A DNA stretch of 64,000 nucleotides, from contig WARS01000015.1 of the NCBI GenBank assembly GCA_008933995.1, positions 11,421,861-11,485,860 on the forward strand, in the 5' to 3' direction. Positions within the stretch are counted from its first letter, which is position 1. Each line of letters begins with the position of its first letter. This document shows positions 52,611 to 64,000 of this stretch, piece after piece. The notes under the pieces are model-generated. The model made no database searches and was not told the DNA's origin. It saw only the letters and a list, made by a program, of their open reading frames with translations. The DNA is from Datnioides undecimradiatus. Lineage: Eukaryota; Chordata; Actinopteri; Lobotiformes; Datnioididae. Made by a program: the position numbers and the translations under genes.

Positions 52611-53850
52611 GCACAGAGAGCGAAGACCGAAAACAGAGAGCCACCTCAGCTCAGACGCCACACCAGGCAGACAGACAGTGGAGGGGAGGTCAGGGAGATG
52701 CAGCCAACACAAGCTGCTTTAATGACGCACATTAAGACGCAGGATGCTGCTGAGCAACAGCCGCGTGGGTCAGGAGGGGATTAGGAAGGGGTTAGAGTTC
52801 AGGGTATTTGACAGCGAATGTTCATTTTACATTTTGAAGCTGTTTTATTGAGGATTGTGAACAAAACGCTGCTTCAGGGACAAGAATAGTCTCTTTTATT
52901 AAGTAAGAATAGTTAAAAACTGCAACGGTAAATCCACCAACACAGGAACAGAAGCATCATGTTGAGGTATCGTGATCACACTTGTTATGAAGAAGGTTTC
53001 TTTATTGTTAACAACAGAAAATATTTTGATTTATGTGAAAGATGAGAAGAGTAACGCCTGCAAACTGACTCCAGATGTTTTTACATAGATAACGGATTTT
53101 AAAAATGACCTCCACACCCATGGATCATGAACATCTGAAAAAAACCTTATCATCAGAGGCAATAATACATCAAATTCCCTGAGAAATGTCTAATCTAAAA
53201 TGTTCCAAAAAGTTGTAAATTACATTGAATAGAAATATTAAAATGCTTCTGTATCAATGACACATATAAAGCTAACAGCCTCTTGATGACAGAGTATAAG
53301 AAGTGTAGTGCTCTTCTTCAGTTTCTGCTCTGCTGCTCTCACCTGCTCTCTGTGTGTCTTTTTTTGACTCACTGAAACAATTAAGTGTTTTCAACTTTTC
53401 AACTTGTTTATGTCTGGTAGCCAGTAAACAGGTGTTACTCTATTTGTCGATGCTGGTTGCAGTACCCTTTCGATTACATGTGACGTGCAAATAACTAAAT
53501 TCATCCTAAAGACTTAGTATAGATACCAGAAACTAAACAAAGAAAAAATATATATGATAAACTAATACATGACTGTGTAAAAAGTGCAAAAAGTATTTGC
53601 AACTAAATGTTGCTGGTGCCTTAGCTGTAGAAGTTTTTTTAACTTCAGGAGATGAAGTTAAATCTAGTTTGCAATGATAATGTTTTGCATGAAATGCCAA
53701 CAATGACCTGGAGTCCCTCCTTATCTCATGAAGGATACGAACCCTCCCTTTGTCCAGATCGGAGAACTCGTGCTTTTATTCATTTGACTTTTAGGAAGTA
53801 TGTCTGCCTCCAAATTGTTTCTTTGAGGCTTAAAACCTTTGCTATATTTT
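52611..53850 (+). other. Probable 3' UTR of ppef2
   Basis: Follows the stop codon directly with no other gene. No canonical AATAAA stands out in the first kilobase, so the transcript end is uncertain. Confidence 0.4.
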
Positions 53851-53856
53851 AAATGG

Positions 53857-54170
53857 GTAGACAATTTGGAAAAAATGCTTATTTACGTTCTTGCCAAGAG
53901 TTAGATGAGAAGATCTACACCACCGTCATGTTAGCTTAGCTTAGCTCAAAGACTAGAAACAGGGGGAACAGGTAGCCTCTGTCTGGAGATAAAAAAACAA
54001 CAACAACAACAACAACAAGAATTAACTTTGAAAGCTGTCAGGACAGCTGTTCCTTGTTTACAGTCTATGTGCTAAGATAACTGCCTCCTGTCTGTAGCTT
54101 CACATTTAAGGCACAGACGTGAGATGTAACTCATGTAACAATCGGCAAGAATGTGAGTAATAACCACTGA
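53857..54170. repeat. Inverted-repeat non-autonomous element, copy B
   Basis: Begins with TTGCCAAGAGTTAGATGAGA, continues CTTAGCTTAGCTCAAAGACT and GAAACAGGGGGAACAGGTAGCC, and ends with AGTCTATGTGCTAAGATAAC, CTGTAGCTTCACATTTAAGG and CAATCGGCAAGAATG. The two ends are rough inverted copies. A (CAA)n run sits at 53997-54018 inside it. Confidence 0.65.
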
Positions 54171-55630
54171 GCTATTGATTTCATCTATGAAGGTGGTGTA
54201 TTTTAGTTAAATCTCCTCAGTATTATTGATATTAAAGCTGGTAAATTATAAATTACAAGTGATCTCAACCAAAGGAGACATAAAGAAATAATTGTGCATA
54301 TGTGTAAAACTGTGTTGTGTGGACAATGTAAATTTTATTATATGTTATTGTTGTATGTTGTTGTTTTTTTAGCATGCTGACCATGTAAAATGTTTACTGT
54401 ACATACAATACATCTCAGTCAAATTTGTTGCATTCACTTGTGTCTGTGTTTTAGCTGTGTGGTGTTTATGAATTATAATTTAATTGAAGTAAATGATGAG
54501 TAAGTCACCCAATAGTGGTACACTGTGACAAAATATGAATAATATATTCCCAAAAAGCCTTTAGACAACCTCCAGTATTGTGTATTAATCTACAAACCCT
54601 ATTATTCAACCTAGATGTCCTATGCATTGTTTTTCATAAATTACTTAGATGATTGTTCAGTTATCAAAACGGTTGCAGGTTAACTTTATGACCATGAAGT
54701 AACTGATTAATTAACAAACAAATATTAAGCTTAAGAAGATAAAAATGGAGCCAAAAGGCCAAAATTATATATTTTTCATATTTCATATTTCAATGCAGTT
54801 CTTAAATGGAGATGTATTTGAGGGTAATTCAACAACTACATATTTACATAAACAACCTGTGCAAATGTTAAAAAACAGTTTTTATTCTTAAAACATCTCA
54901 CCTCATCAAATTATTATTAACAATATTAGGATTTTATTTGTCTGTTCTGACTACGGAGATCAGAATCACCAGCAGGTGGTGTTAAAGACCATTTAGTAAG
55001 ACTGTGGATCATTATGACAGCAAGTTGGATAACAACTGACAACTGAGGTGCACATTAACATCACTAGTAATATATTGTATTTTCATCAGGAGCTTAACAG
55101 GAGCACAGCATGCCAGAAATAATGACTGATTTAAAAAAAAATAAGCACACTGTAACTTTAAAAGATAAAAAATTATTAACAAGAATTGGCTAAGACTATT
55201 TGTTGTTCAGGGTTAGACACGAGAGCAAACAAACCGAGGTTAACTGGGATTTCTGAAGGCACTACACCCTGCTTTTGAGCTACAGCAACAAATAATGGAA
55301 ATTCTTGCGTTTTTAACTGCATTATCTCCCTGTAAGTTTTCCTTTCAAATGATAATCTTTCAAGTGGATGGACATTAAAACATGCCCAGAGCTGCCTGCA
55401 AGTTCAAATGAGGCCAGATTTAACAGCTTGACAAAAGTTTAGACACAGTCATTGTTTACCTGGAGACGATAGTTTGACCATGAAGTCAACTCTGTAGTTT
55501 CTATATGTGTGGACTCAGTTATAGAGGAGGTATTCAGACCCCATTGATAATATAAGTAAACCAGACTGTAAAAGCACTCTGCAAGTCCTCCATTAAAAAC
55601 ATTTTGCCTTTGTACAGATTAAACTAAAGA
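54171..55630. other. Gene-free intergenic stretch
   Basis: AT-rich, with no splice-supported frames and no repeat ends that I can define. Confidence 0.4.
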
Positions 55631-55634
55631 CACA

Positions 55635-55815
55635 CACCATGTTAATTAGCGAGCTTTACAGGCACTGGTAGGCAGACTGTGTGCAAGCTGTTTGTCCCTG
55701 TTCCCAGTCTTTATGCTAATCTGAGCTAAACAAAGCTAGCTGTCTACTGGCTGTTGCTCCAACAAATAAACATAGGAGTTGTTGTGTTGATCTTCTTATC
55801 TCAACTCTGGGCAAC
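55635..55815. repeat. Inverted-repeat non-autonomous element, copy C (partial)
   Basis: Contains CATGTTAATTAGCGAGCTTT, CCAGTCTTTATGCTAATCTG, AGCTAAACAAAGCTAGCTG and TTGATCTTCTTATCTCAACTC, corresponding to the right part of the element. Confidence 0.55.
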
Positions 55816-56644
55816 AATGTTCATGACAAGTTTTAGTTTATTAGTTATACTTAGTTATATTCACTTCCTCAATGTAGAATTACTCCATTACAAGTGAAGG
55901 TGATGATCACATGTTTTGTTTGTTGAACGGTCACCTGCAAAGTATTCAGATTAGGATTAAGAAAACCTTTATTTGTGGGAGTGTAGGAATATTGCACATA
56001 TCAGGAGTGTTCATTGTACAGTCTTGTACAGGTGGAGCAGCCTGTCACTGAAGCTGCTCTCCAGTGCAAACAGGGCGCCCTAACAGGGGTGGAACTCACT
56101 GTCCAGCATAGATGGCAGTTTTTCCAGGACCCTCTTGTCACCCACCTCCTGCGCTCCAGAGGACAGCCCAGGACAGAGCTGGATGAAGTAACAAGTAACT
56201 GTGATTGCCAGATAAATGTAGAGGAGTAATTAGTACAATGTTTCCCTCACAAATGAAGTGAGGTTAAATTATAAATAACATAAAACAGGAATGCTGACTA
56301 TTGTCGTTAATAAGTACATTAACTCATTATGAGGTTTTTGTATTTCCATTTTATACTCCCTTATACTTTTCGCTATGTTGTACATTCAATCAAAATATGC
56401 TGTACCTTTATCAGCTGCAACATTGCATTGGTGTGCAGTGATGCATCACTATTTGTACTAAAATAATGTCATTACATGTATAATTCTGATATGATTAGAC
56501 ATATGCTTACTTTGTACAGTTGATGTTAGTATGTTATGTATGTTTTATCCTTATTTAAGCAGTTAGAATGTACTTTTACTTGTAACATAGTATTTCTGCA
56601 CTTATTGGTAGTCAGGTAAAATATCTGTATACTTCCTCCACCAC

Positions 56645-56835
56645 AGCTGGCCGAATGGCAGACTTTGTTACACCAGGCCAGAGCCAGGCTAGCTGTTTTC
56701 ACCTGTTTCCAGTCTTTGTACTAAGCTAAGCTAACCGTATACTGGCTGCTGTCTGCAGGAATGCGGTATTGATCTTCAAACTCTAACTCTCAGCAAGAAA
56801 ACATATTTCCCAAATGTCAAAGTACTTCTTTGATT
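56645..56835. repeat. Inverted-repeat non-autonomous element, copy D (partial)
   Basis: Contains CCAGAGCCAGGCTAGCTG, CCAGTCTTTGTACTAAGCTA, AGCTAACCGTATACTGGC and CTCTCAGCAAGAAAACATAT followed by TTTCCCAAATGTCAAA, the right end of the family. Confidence 0.6.
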
Positions 56836-56839
56836 TCGT

Positions 56840-58657
56840 CAATACACAGAACTTGTGAAAACAAACCCAGCGTGCCTCCCAAGAGATGGACACTCTGCTG
56901 CCGCCTGCCCTCTGCTGCTTTTCACGTCCAGCAACCAGCACCACCCCCAACACAGAAACTCACACACTGGTGACAAATGGGACAAAAGAAGAAGGCAGTT
57001 AGACCTATTTTTCTAGTGCATCGGAGGAGGGGGGCATCTATTGTTCGCAATCTGCAGGTGGTCTTACAGTTGTAAAGCTGCTGGGGCTCTGCCCTAATCA
57101 GGACATTTGAATGAAGGTTCTCAGTCAACTGGAGCGCCTCAGTGCTCGCTGTGACACATCACTCACTACACTTACAAGTCACATCAAAGTGCTTTACTTT
57201 CATCTTAAAGGGAATAATTAATCAGAAAGTGATAGATGTGATAGATTTGTCGAGCTAGAGTGTGTTTGCGTGTGTTTTTTGTCACCAGGCTGATTTACCT
57301 TCATTTTTTCGCATTTGAGGGAATGCTTTCTAGTTCTGAGGGCTGCAACATTTCCTATGATTTTGTTGTTGAGAGCTGCTGTTGATTTGATTGACACATG
57401 CTTGCCTGTAAAAAAGGCAGAAGACTCTACAAATATATCTATTGTCCTCTCTGTCAACAGTTTATTAGTCATAATTTCTTTAAGTTTCTTGCAGGGACTT
57501 GACCTGGGAAATTATGACAATTGTTGGGTTTTTCAAAGTTTTCTGACATTTTATAAGCTAATCAATATAACCAGCGGATTAATCAGTTATGCATATTATT
57601 GGTCACATAAAGTAGCTGAGTTAAATCTAATGGAAAGATAAAAACATGTTTCAGTGTTTTTTGTTTCTTTATGATGTAATACTGTACTTTATTGCACTGT
57701 GCTGTAATATACTAAAACAGTTTTACTTCTTCAGGTCTCTGAAACTATTGGAAAGAAATATTCTGGAGAAGTGTGAGACATGACTTTAGTTCAACTGCTT
57801 TTTGTATAGCAAGAGACTACTTTGTGTTGCTTCAAAGAATCACAAGCCTAAAGCTGGCATTTGTAAAGTGTCGTGTCATGTTTAGTTGAGTTTTCGGCAT
57901 AGAAAAGTCAAAGCCAACACTTGACACTGGCACTGTTACTTCAAGTGTAGCAGGTGTGAACGCTGCGTGTCACAAGATTTGTTTTTTGTAGTTATTTGAT
58001 AAGGACCCACAGAGGAGTCTGTCATGGTTGACCATGACGTGTTGCGGTTGAAAACCATGTGGAGTCTGTTTTTAATTCATAGTTCCATCACTTTATTCAC
58101 ATAACATACATATAAATTTAAAACACTTGGTCATGAAATTCTTCTTATTTTCATTTATAATTAAATTCATAGACTTTGAATGAAAAAGTGCTCAAAATTA
58201 ACTTGGTGCAAAATTACTTTAAAAGTCAATAAACTGTATTATAATTTATTTTTGACATCTCTCTTGTATTTCCCTGAATAAAAAATGCAATTATGGTTTT
58301 TCAGTCTTGGAGCTGTACTATGACAATAGTGATTATCGCTCACATGTGTGTCATGTCCATTGCATTGTGGGTTTCTATCAACTTTACACCTTGTTAAATA
58401 AACAAAACAAAAACAAAACAAAAATGATGAGCCAGGAATGATAATAAGATACCATGGTTGTGGAGGAAAGGAAAGGTAGTTTAACAGGTGCTAAATTAAA
58501 ACATGACAAAGCTATGACATGAATGTGAGTGTACAAATGAAGCATTCAGCAGGGGAGAGCTGCAGAGTCAACAAACAAGAGGGTCAACTCTACTGAGGGC
58601 CAATCAAGCCCCAAAAGAAGTGAATAATATGCAGTTGATGGAAAATGAGGGACACAT

Positions 58658-58688
<31 letters not shown>

Positions 58689-60110
58689 TGACGCCTGTAG
58701 ACCCTGAAATGAAATGATGATCCCAAGGGCAGAAACATATGATGTGAGTTCTCAGAAGAGTTCAGATGGGCAGAACGTAACTTCCCCGAGGCCACAAGTT
58801 AGAATAATGAACAGAGAGTGCTACATATTTACCGCCCTTGAGACTCAGTTGCAGGATGAAATGAGTAACAGAAAGGTTTAACCTCCATTACTCCTGACAA
58901 ACCTGCCCCAGCCTGCCACAGTTCAACTGCAGGTTTTACACGTGGGAAGAAACAGTCAAAACAGTGAGGGACGAGTCACACTTTATTCCCTTTACGCATC
59001 GAGGGTGTTCCCTGAATTTATTGAATGTTTTTGCAAAACGCAAGTCTAAAGTAGTCCCTGTTGTTTAATCTTCATAATCTTTTCCAGTTATTCACAGGAA
59101 TATGAATTATCAAATAACTCGACCCAGCAGTAAAGTCTATTAAGTATTGTCTGATTATTATTTGGTTATTATTTTTATGTATTATTATTAGTATTGCTAA
59201 ATGTACTTAAAGCTAAAGTAAAAAAAGGTTCTGGTGTATCATTGAGTAAGTAGGATTTAACTGTCGTAGGAGTTATTTTTCACTTCTTTATATACATTTT
59301 TGAAGTTTAGTTCAGCGGTTTGACACCAAGGGATGATTATTGGCTAATGAGTCACATGGTGGTCCAGGTGGTCATGAGATGATTACTGTGGCAAGAAAGA
59401 AGAATGAACAAATGTCTTTTCAGTGTTTTGACTTTCCTTAAATTTCAGTTTTTTTTTCAGTGAAATATTATTTTTTGCTATTTTACTAAACATATAAACA
59501 TTTGAGACGTTCAGTCTCTCTGGTTGGACTGCAAACAGCATCTGAAGCAGAGGACAACCAGACAACTTAGTCACATGCCAAAAAGGTTATGAATCACTGA
59601 TTTAATGCTAAATGATGTATTGTATATCATGATGAAGTATTGTATGTTGTATTTATTCATGACAAAAGTTAGTAGTAACTGATCTTGTACAATAAACGTG
59701 GTGGAGTAAAGAGTCTTTCTTTCTCTCTCACTGTAGTGGAGTCTAAGTTAGAGTAAGAGTAAGTTGGTAAGACTAAAAATGACTTAAATTTCTGCATAAA
59801 TTGGTTAATTTATGTATAAATAAATGGTATTTTGTTACTTTGCACCACTGTAATTCCTCCAGTTACTCACAGATAAATAATAACTTACTTAAGCAATTTT
59901 GATCCAAGGTTGAATGCTTAGTCATTAAAGAGTTAGTTCTCTAAAAACACGTCAAGCAGAAAACACGAGTCACACCGACTCTTTCCACATGTATGAAAGC
60001 AAAGAAACGTCAGAATGAAACGTCAGTTTTTTGATAAGCAACTGAAAAACTAATTTTCACCTTTAACAGATACATTTTTACAAAATGCAAAAAGAAAGCT
60101 GCAGATAGAA
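56840..60110. other. Gene-free intergenic stretch
   Basis: No recognisable exon. Contains an AAAAC-rich run near 58398-58420 and a (GT)n microsatellite at 58661-58687. A plus-strand AATAAA at about 59692 has no identified transcript. Confidence 0.4.
58661..58687. repeat. (GT)n microsatellite
   Basis: Uninterrupted GT dinucleotides seen directly. Confidence 0.95.
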
Positions 60111-60114
60111 ATAT

Positions 60115-60410
60115 TTGCTTTCGGTCAGTTAGTTGAGAAGATCAATGCCACTCTCATGTTTGTAAGGCTGTAAACAGCTTGACTACCAGCACAGCTAAAA
60201 CTAAAATCATTCATTGGCAGTCTGTACTATCTCTATTCTATTCTATTCTATTCTATTCTATTCTATTCTCTGGTTGCCTGGCAACAAATCTCCAGGAGTG
60301 TTCTCAGTCTTAATGCTAAACTAGGCTAATTTACCTAAGCCAAATGCAGACTGTAGATGCATTTCATATGAAAGCCTAGTGTCTAGCCTCTATTTGAACA
60401 TTTCAGTAGG
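60115..60410. repeat. Inverted-repeat non-autonomous element, copy E, with internal (TTCTA)n
   Basis: GTTAGTTGAGAAGATCAATG and CCACTCTCATGTTTGTAAGG mark the left side; TCTCAGTCTTAATGCTAAAC and TAGGCTAATTTACC mark the right. A pentanucleotide (TTCTA)n array at about 60234-60269 interrupts it. Confidence 0.5.
60234..60269. repeat. (TTCTA)n microsatellite
   Basis: Seven tandem TTCTA units seen directly. Confidence 0.93.
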
Positions 60411-60609
60411 TCCATTCAAGATTTGCCATTTCACAAATGTGTTTTTAATTTTTAGGTTGCTCATTTATACTTGATCCCTTAACTGCTTAAGTGACCTGAT
60501 ATCACTACCTGACCTATTATTCCTCTGGAGTAGCGTCTTTATTTCAACAGTCTCATTTTCATTTATTTCTCAGACGGTTTATAGAAAAGACAACAGGAAA
60601 GACTGTGAA

Positions 60610-63600
60610 CTTTGCACTTGAACTGCAACTTTTATTTTCTTGCAAATACACTAGAAATGTTTACAAAAGCACTGTAGAAACATCTGTGCAGTGTAAATTA
60701 TCAAAACTAAAAACAGATATTACTTTGAATTCATTTTGCACCTAACATGACAAGCGGGATTGTCATTTTTCAACAGCAAAACAAATTAGTATATCTCATA
60801 CAAGGTCTGTTAGTGACTTCAGAACATTGAAATGGGGAGATGCAGTAGTTACACCAAAGAGCAAATTAAGGAAAAAAATAAAATAAAATAAGGATGGTAT
60901 GGCACTAGTGCTCATCCCTGAAGGAGGGCTTCATTCATCTAGATAGGTTACATAGCATCAATGCATGAACTTAAGTCAGTCGTCAAGATAATCAGCCTTC
61001 CAGTAAAAATCACTCCAGTTTGAAATGGTGCATTTGGCTCCACAAACACAAATTTACTCACACAAGTTCTCATACTCATCCAACACAAACAATCTTAAAC
61101 CATTCATTAACACTCTTTACAGACATTTTACAGGGCAGGTCCCAGTGTGGCGTACTGGTCCATCTTCTACACTTGTTTGTATTTTCAGTGTGAAAAACAA
61201 TGAAATGATCAAAAATGAAATGTGCTGAACATTACAAACCCCCCCCCCCCAAAAAAAAAACCGCTAACAATGCTACAGAAAAAGGAAATACTTCTACACA
61301 AGTGAAACTAAACAAAAAAGATACATAAATATTGGGTGGCCCCTTACAAAACATCCGCAATTTTATTTCCATACAATTCGGTATTGCTTTGTCTTAGATA
61401 ATACTGAGATCTGCTCACAAAGAGCATTGATTACTGCCGTTTGCTCTGGGTGAGAAAAAAGCAATTCCCCATCATCAAACTACCAATTTATGAAACGTCT
61501 AAATTTTTAAATTTGCCTTGATGTAGAAAGGCGCTTACACACACATCTGTTCATGTTCACACAACACTGCTGCAAATACTTCACCTATGTGGTGGCACAA
61601 TTTATAAAAAGAAAAAAAAAAGGTAGGCGGTGGTTTTGTGGCACGGCCGTTATCGCAGGGGAAAGTAAACATGGCGCTGGGGCAGATCTATGTGGGTTAT
61701 CTTTGGTTAAGCGGGGACAAGCCAACAGGCTTGAGAGATTGGACTCAAAGGTCAGTGTAGTAGAAGTCAGACAGTTGAGGACTGATCACTCAGGTGTGTG
61801 TTTGAACAGACGCTGTACAAGTAACACACATGCACAACTCTTGGGATTAAGGTCTTTCAGGTTCAAGTCAAGATTTTTTTTTTTAAAAAGGTGGAGGACG
61901 ATGAACTGTGAGTTTGTACAAGGCGGTGGTTCCTCGCATGTAGGTGGTCATAAAAAGGCCTTTAGTGAATTGATTTAACATTAAGAAGAATTACTTCAGT
62001 CTCCACCACAGTGTTTTTAATCCTAGTATCAGACTTCTGACACCAAGCTTAGACAGTGCTGAAATGGCTCGCCCTTTTTGTGCACCTCCAGCCAACTGTT
62101 ACGTTAACTAAACCTACAATAAACCCAAACGATACATGAGATATGGTTGGATCTTCTGCTAATAGAGTGTGTCAACTTTACAGAAATGTTGCTAATGAGA
62201 TCTGTAACTGCTACTTCCCAATAAATGGCAGCAAACTTTGGGCTTTGTATCTCATGCTCAGCTGTCAAAGGGTTGGTGACACAGGAAGCCTTCAAGATAA
62301 AGCCTCTGTGGATCACCCTGAAACTGTATATGAGCACAATATGGTAAACACCACATATTCAAATACAAGTCCATAGGTTATGGCATTTTTTAGCAGCAAT
62401 AACAAATACAAAAGTGTATCAAAAGAAGACACTCCATGTGCTGAAAAGCAAGTAACACAGAGGCGTGGATGTCTGCTGTTTTTTTTTACAACAACATCCA
62501 ATAAAATAACCAATACTGGTGAGGACAAACCATTGAAATGTACTCAACATATGGACCACCTGCACTGAAATGACCAGGACAAAAAAAGAAAAAAAACAAA
62601 CATTGAAAATACACAGGGCACAGTTTCCTGGTAAAGTACAGGGAATTTAACACACTGAAAGTATTATGGCCTTAAATTCACCTCCCATTAGCGATGACCA
62701 CTGGATTTGACATGTGACGAGACAAGTGTGGCGCACAGAAAAAAGAAAACACAACATGAAACATAAGACAAAACAGTGATTCAAGTGCTGTGTGCTGTGT
62801 TGTTTTTTTGCCTGAATGCCTACAGCTCCTTAGCAAACTGAATGACTGCACAGCGGCGAGTGGCGCAGAGGGCTCCCTTAAAACCCAACGATTCCACTTT
62901 TTTCTTAATAGTCACGGCACTTGTCAGTGTCTTTGACAGATCAGCTGTAAATATATATAATAATAACAATAAGACAAAAAAAACCTGGTAGCCTTGTGTG
63001 AGGACTGGTTTTAGCAATCCAAATTGTGCTTTCTCTAATAAGTAACAGTGTAGACGTGCAGGAGCGGTCGACACTAGAGCAAAGGTAGTGTCTTTCAGCA
63101 AACCTCGGAGGACTGCTTGCTGGATTTGGTCAGAGGTATCTCAACTTTCCCCATTACATATGTACAATAAAGACAAAAGAGATTTCCAGCTTATCTGAAC
63201 GAACTTATCTGTATGAACATAAAGAACACACTGAACCATTGTAAGGCAGAAAGCAGGTTCAAGTCTCTCCCTTGTAAGTTCTGTGGGTGTTTTTTTTTAT
63301 TCCTTTATGTTTTGAATGAGTGATGAAGCCTTAGAAAAGCAGCAACTTTTATCAAGCTACTGCTGGCATTCCTACCAGTTTCACGGCTAACCTAGTCATC
63401 ATCTTTACCAGTGATGACTTGGAATTGTGGCTGAGCTCTCTGAATAAATCTGTTTTTAAAATAGTGTTCTGGGAAAAAAAGGGTAACGGTGAAAAATATC
63501 GGGGTGGGTAAGTATTCCTGGTGTCACTACACTACACTATGCCTGCGTCAAGAAAGATAGTTGCCCATTGTCCATCAAAACAGGACACTGAAGTGTAAGA

Positions 63601-64000
63601 TAAAGGTGCACACACATGTTCACTAACTGATACTGGAAGTGCAATATGTGTGTGGTTGTATGTGGGCGTGCACTAATTCATTTTAGGAAACAAAAAAGGC
63701 AAAAATACTATAAACAGTTTGGCTCAGTCTGTTTTTCTTCTTTTTTTTCTTGTTTTTTTAACAAAAAACGATATGCCAAGTTCGGTTTTGTTAGCAAACC
63801 CATTTAATCCTCTTAACCCAGGTGCTCGGGGAGTTTTGTCCTAGGGATCAGTTTATATGGGAGGGGGGACTTTTGAAATCTATTGGCTTAAAGTTTTCTC
63901 CTTGCACACACAACACTGATGAAGAGGAAAGAGTGAGAATAGGATTGCGACAACACCCGCTGTTGTTCAGGTGAACACTAAACACTCTCTCTGAGCCATG
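60610..64000 (-). other. Possible long 3' UTR of a minus-strand gene lying to the right
   Basis: No coding exon is recognised. TTTATT at 60631-60636 is a minus-strand AATAAA and could mark the transcript end. The stretch contains homopolymer and T-rich runs on the minus strand and no family-like frame. The longest frame, 61553-61978 on the plus strand, has biased Lys/Arg/Phe composition and no motif. The interpretation as UTR is inference from position and composition only. Confidence 0.25.

Noticed and set aside
61553-61978. 141-codon plus-strand frame
   Set aside because: Long enough to notice, but Lys/Arg/Phe runs come from poly-A and poly-T tracts and no protein family is evident.

Overview
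This is a gene-containing stretch of a ray-finned (teleost) fish nuclear genome. The evidence is split genes with GT-AG introns, an AT-rich background, abundant (CA)n/(GA)n/(TTCTA)n microsatellites, dispersed repeats that resemble common teleost families, and proteins that read as vertebrate orthologues. No bacterial, phage or viral gene was recognised. All exon joins were made by hand from splice sites and reading phase. Gene names rest on remembered similarity to vertebrate families, not on a database search.

Layout, left to right. 1-311 (+): last exons of a gene entering from the left, possibly an embigin/neuroplastin-type membrane protein. 1939-4359 (-): mrps30, five exons, 426 aa, a mitochondrial ribosomal protein. 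5167-6956 (+): hint2, five exons, 164 aa, a mitochondrial histidine-triad hydrolase; it is head-to-head with mrps30 across about 0.8 kb that probably holds both promoters. 10457-20781 (+): acsbg2, 14 exons, 756 aa, a bubblegum-type acyl-CoA synthetase with a TATA box just upstream. About 22790-31020 (+): a tandem, 5'-truncated and partly decayed second copy of acsbg2. 34327-36733 (-): a four-exon, 219-aa NAD(P)-binding protein of the BLVRB / flavin-reductase-like atypical SDR type, possibly with an upstream alternative first exon at 38846-38854. 39590-40480: a teleost interspersed repeat, a GA microsatellite and a clean solo LTR with a 5-bp target-site duplication. 41989-52610 (+): ppef2, 16 exons, 737 aa, an EF-hand protein phosphatase of the rdgC family, with a relic of its exon 10 in intron 10. 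52611-64000: no recognisable coding gene; several copies of an inverted-repeat non-autonomous element and microsatellites, then from about 60.6 kb sequence that could be the 3' UTR of a minus-strand gene lying to the right.

The genes do not form one pathway. mrps30 and hint2 are both mitochondrial and may share a divergent promoter. The most informative part is the acsbg2 pair. Copy 2 lacks exons 1-2 and the promoter and has small indels in exons 3 and 6-10, yet exons 4, 5 and 11-14 keep exact exon lengths, and three blocks are nearly identical to copy 1, introns included. Copy 1 is open throughout but carries a 2-bp deletion in exon 12 that is repaired in phase by a splice donor moved 2 bp downstream, replacing seven family-conserved residues. 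I found no clearly new biological system; the strongest leads are this duplicated locus, the solo LTR and the ppef2 exon relic.
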